Under the pieces are notes generated by a model. It was not told the DNA's origin, made no database searches, and saw nothing but the letters and a program-made list of their open reading frames with translations. This document shows, piece by piece, positions 60,627 to 64,000 of a DNA stretch of 64,000 nt. The stretch is taken from contig JAFMSR010000002.1 in assembly GCA_022818135.1 (NCBI GenBank), positions 25,898,268-25,962,267 of the forward strand, read 5' to 3'. The DNA comes from Saxidomus purpurata. Lineage: Eukaryota > Mollusca > Bivalvia > Venerida > Veneridae. Both the position numbers and the translations under genes were made by a program. Each line of letters begins with the position of its first letter. The stretch's first letter is position 1.

Positions 60627-61839
60627 GAATCCGGCTTACTTTCAGGTTTAGGTAGCTCTTTCTCACCAGCATTTGACTTCTCTTCTGTCCTGTCTCTATC
60701 TTTCTGACTATCTCTATTCCCTCTATTCCATGGTGGTCGACTGCTGCCACCTTTCTTCAGCTGTCTCACATCAATTTCCAAACTAGTCATTCTAGACTGC
60801 ATCTTAGACATCTGTGTATTCAGTTGTTCTAATTGTTCCAACATTTTGGTTTGAACAGTGGAAGCAAACTGTTTTGCTTCAATCTTTGCCTCAGCACTAG
60901 GCTGTTCTGGCTTATCAATAGTGACTGAACTTGGCCATTCAGGCCTAGCTACTGTAGGTCTAGATAATTTTTATCCTCCTCCATAGACCTTAATTCTCTT
61001 CTCAACTTGTTAAAAGTCAATATCTTTCTCAAAAGATATACCTTGACATATTCTTAAGGTCTATGTCTTGAAGGCCAGACCACAAACGATTTTTCAACAT
61101 CTGATCTCTTGTACTTTGATTTATGTCACCGGGGACCCGGCTCAACAATCTCTCCAGGCGTAAACTATAATCAGTAACTGATTCACCAGGCTTTTGCTTT
61201 TCACTGTAAAACAGTTCTTTTAATCTCTCCTCAGAACTGACATTACCAAATATTCCCTCCAAGGTATTCAAAATATCCTCAACTGTGGCAAACTCGCCTA
61301 AATATAAAAGTGCTCCACGAGCAGTACCCTTCAAAGACTTCCGCATGGCTTCCCTAATGGTATGCATAGGGTATACACATTCACTTATCATACAATGGAC
61401 CTCATGTCTCCACACCTCAAACTGATTAAGTGACTTCTCATCACCAGAGAAACTAGGTAATTCTGGGATACGGGGCGACCCAGAATAAAAAGTTCTATTT
61501 AATGGAACAGGAGGTGGTGGTAGAGGTGGTGCTGAATCTGGCTGGGGAAGAGATGTGTTGTCTTTAAATGAAGACTGGCCCTGAGTTTTAAAATGCACTC
61601 TATTTGGAACAGGAGGTGTCTGAGAATTAAAACCAACAGCACCAGGGAAAAGCCTGTTGTATTCTCTTATTGGTGTGGGTGTGACATTAAATGTCAATGG
61701 ATCAGACTTCTTTGAAACGTCTGGTGTGCTAGTGGCATGCGTACGTACAATATTATATTTCCTGTCGCCTCAACTGCTCAGCAAAATAATCCAACCCTCC
61801 CTGGGAAATATTGGGCAAACTCATAGTTGAGTCTTCCAT
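60593..61839 (-). pseudogene. Ty3/Gypsy-like gag gene, frameshifted
   Basis: The gag reading starts at the ATG at 61839 and is carried in three frames, joined by at least three small indels (about 61760, 61020 and 60965). The middle block (61697-61029) has a proline-rich region and then the retrotransposon capsid pattern (LPSFSGDEKSLNQFEVWRHE, LKGTARGALLYLG, LKELFYSEKQKPGESVTDYS). The last block has a predicted coiled coil (LEQLEQLNTQMSKMQSRM) and a basic, polar tail. No CCHC zinc knuckle was seen. Capsid assembly is the family role. The gag lies opposite to the cadherin gene in the intron after exon 36. Breaks may be decay or sequencing indels near T/A runs. Confidence 0.75.
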
Positions 61840-63588
61840 AATGAAGTACAAATATACTCAAGACTCAAACAATACAGTGAGAAACTGAATCTCAGAAGTC
61901 AAGACTTCAAAAAAAGTACAAATTCACAACAAGACTAATGGCACCTCTAGTCAACCATACAAACTCAACAAAACAAGACAAGAAAACAGATAAGTGAAAT
62001 TGAAAAAAATGTTACCTATAATTCAGGTTTTTGTAAAGGCCCTACTGATACACCATAGGTATCAAATAAGTTGAGTCAAGTGGTGAGTCACTACTAATAC
62101 TCCATAACAAAATTTTCAAACTTGAAAAGTGTTACATAAATTCAGGTTTCTTGTGATGGACCTTCTGACTTACCATACAAATCACACAGACACAAGTTTA
62201 GTTCATATTTTAATCCAGCACTTCACTACAATTTTTTTACCTCCAGACTTCTCTATCTTCTCAACTGCTTCCAAAAATTAAGTCGCGAAAACTTACTTCA
62301 AATTTCACGAAAACTTTTACTGCACAAAAATGAACAGTCTATTTTCTCAAAATAAACATTTCACTTTTGCATTTGACAGCAGGTACAAACTTTCCATATC
62401 AAAAAACACAAAGACATGAAAAGGTAACTAAAGGCAGTCACTTACTATATTTCTATGTATAGACTTACAGTAAATCACTTTTTTTCAAAGCTTGAACATC
62501 CGTGCAAACTCTGAGAACACAATTTCATAGTTGTTTCAGTTTTCACTGTTCAACAGAAGGTAACTAAACACCAACAGAATAGGACTTATTTACCAATCCA
62601 GTTTATTCAAACAAAAATTGGTAATTAACCAAACATGTGTTCACCAGACTATTCTAACAAAATCACAAGTTATCCCTACTTCGCTGTAACTAAAGCTATC
62701 TAGCACTACTAAACCACTACCTGCAGCCATATACTCTTGGTCAGACACTGAATCCCAGCAAACTCTGCTCCTTTTTTTTTAAAGAACAACAGTTACACGT
62801 GTGACACAAATAATACAGTATTTATAATAATAAATACTGACACATAATAAACTGCTATGGATGTGTAACGGGTTTTGCTTTATGAATATTAATTTGTCTT
62901 GTATAGATATCAGTGCTTTGGTGTTAATTAGTATAAACTAGCATGCTCACCATTACCAAGCTAACTGTACCGCAAACCCAAGCGTGACATGCCTGTGATG
63001 CTGTGGAGTTGACTCTACTTCAAAAAGATGTGATGAAAACTCAAGAGATGATGTTACAATACAACCTGAAAATGATTTCAAAATGAAAATTCACATTCAA
63101 AGCAAATATCAAACACAGAATAATTGTTTATAAGTTTAAATTTATCTTAAAATGTCACTTTAATTCCCTAAAAAGAAAAGGTTGTCACTAAAAATCACTG
63201 GATGCTATATAACAGCAAAATTCCTCCAGAAACAGTAATGTCAAAACTAGCTGTCAAATTTGACAGGTGTCAGAAAGTATGTTCCAACGTAGATCTATGC
63301 GCATATTTCCATAAAAGATAGTGAATGAGGTATATTCCACTTGGCATCATTAAAGAAATATTCCATCTATTGATTTAAACCAGTTTACTGAGCTCAGGTT
63401 TACTTAAATAAGTGTAATACGAAAATAAACGTTTTTCACACGTGTATCCCATTGTTGACTACCGGAGTTACCGCCATGTTGGGTTTCACTCTGAAGCGAG
63501 GCTGATGTTTTCGCCCTCAATTGTATCGCTCCCAAGATGAACGTCCCCAAGCGTTGTCGAACTTGAAGATGAACACCTGGCCACCAAA
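61840..63588 (-). other. Retroelement 5' untranslated region, candidate
   Basis: No coding sequence was recognised between the gag start and the right direct repeat. Just inside that repeat, the minus strand reads TTTGGTGGCCAGGTGTTCAT. TGG at such a place would suit a tRNA primer-binding site, but the tRNA was not identified. Confidence 0.35.
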
Positions 63589-63836
63589 TGTAACCGTTGC
63601 TATACGGTTAGTGAGTTCTGCAACTTCGTGTGACGACTGGCCTGGGACTAGCCTGTGAAGGCACAACAAATGGCATTTATAATAAAATAAATGAGAAGCA
63701 CCAAGACGGCGTGAGCCTTGTTCAACGGTGTATTCAAGTGTGCGCAAGCGTGACAGTTTCAGTCAAATACAAATAAATGAGGCAAATGAATGACATGAAA
63801 TGATGACAAATGATACTTGCACAATCCATATACGGT
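63589..63836 (-). repeat. Direct repeat flanking the gag block, right (candidate 5' LTR)
   Basis: TGTAACCGTTGCTATACGGT to CAATCCATATACGG matches the left copy at 59747. The identity is high but not perfect, with short deletions in the left copy. Confidence 0.65.
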
Positions 63837-63840
63837 TTTA

Positions 63841-63943
63841 CCTGTGAAGGCACAACAAATGGCATTTATAATAAAATAAAGAGAAGCACCAAGACGGCGT
63901 GAGCCTTGTTCAACGGTGTATTCAAGTGTGCGCAAGCGTGACA
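63841..63943 (-). repeat. Third, partial copy of the direct repeat
   Basis: CCTGTGAAGGCACAACAAAT to GTGCGCAAGCGTGACAGT repeats the middle of 63589-63836 in the same orientation. The repeat is therefore tandemly duplicated at the right end, or the true LTR is longer and contains an internal duplication. Confidence 0.65.
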
Positions 63944-64000
63944 GTGACGACCGGTTAGGTAGAAATATACATGTCATTGTCATCTACAATTGTTAGTACA

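Overview
The window is eukaryotic, and most likely from a bivalve mollusc. The AT-rich DNA carries one very large, intron-split animal cadherin gene. Its introns are packed with minisatellite-bearing elements of the pearl type (CCGT microsatellite plus about 150-bp tandem core) that are typical of bivalves, and with tRNA-derived SINEs. The species assignment is inferred from repeat style; no species marker was recognised.

Main gene: 36 exons on the + strand between 4705 and 59731 encode part of a giant cadherin. All 36 exons have AG/GT borders and their codon phases join without a gap (7239 coding bases, 2412 whole codons plus split end codons). They give 23 extracellular cadherin (EC) repeats, the first one partial, followed by the start of a non-cadherin domain that looks like the membrane-proximal domain of CDH23/PCDH15-type cadherins. 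The amino end lies to the left of the window. The transmembrane segment and tail lie to the right. Only 8 of the 22 complete inter-repeat linker motifs are canonical DxNDN, and one repeat carries an RRKR furin-type site.

Left flank (1-4704): a GATATC palindrome array with higher-order duplication (1-690), then a pearl-like element (1896-3010). Introns 1-3 (4967-23268): relics of a LINE reverse transcriptase, a long hairpin, and a nested insertion complex at 10920-22150. In that complex a 9.55-kb Harbinger DNA transposon (12163-21715; 27-bp inverted repeats, CTG target duplication) sits inside a pearl-like element. The transposon carries a Myb/SANT-like gene (+) and a three-exon HARBI1-type transposase (-) with two nonsense codons. 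A hAT fragment and two pearl-like elements are nested inside it.

Middle and right (23-59 kb): cadherin exons alternate with introns that hold SINEs (22496, 23536, 36743), a 33-bp minisatellite (33741), pearl-like elements (34225, 41436, 47108, 52900) and a hairpin element (46938). The element at 41436 is almost perfectly duplicated in tandem. Right end (59747-64000): remains of an LTR-type retroelement on the minus strand, with broken gag and a start of protease, flanked by about 245-bp direct repeats.

No rRNA, functional tRNA, CRISPR or bacterial feature was seen. Coordinates of exons come from reading splice sites by eye, supported by phase continuity. Repeat boundaries are approximate unless exact ends are stated.
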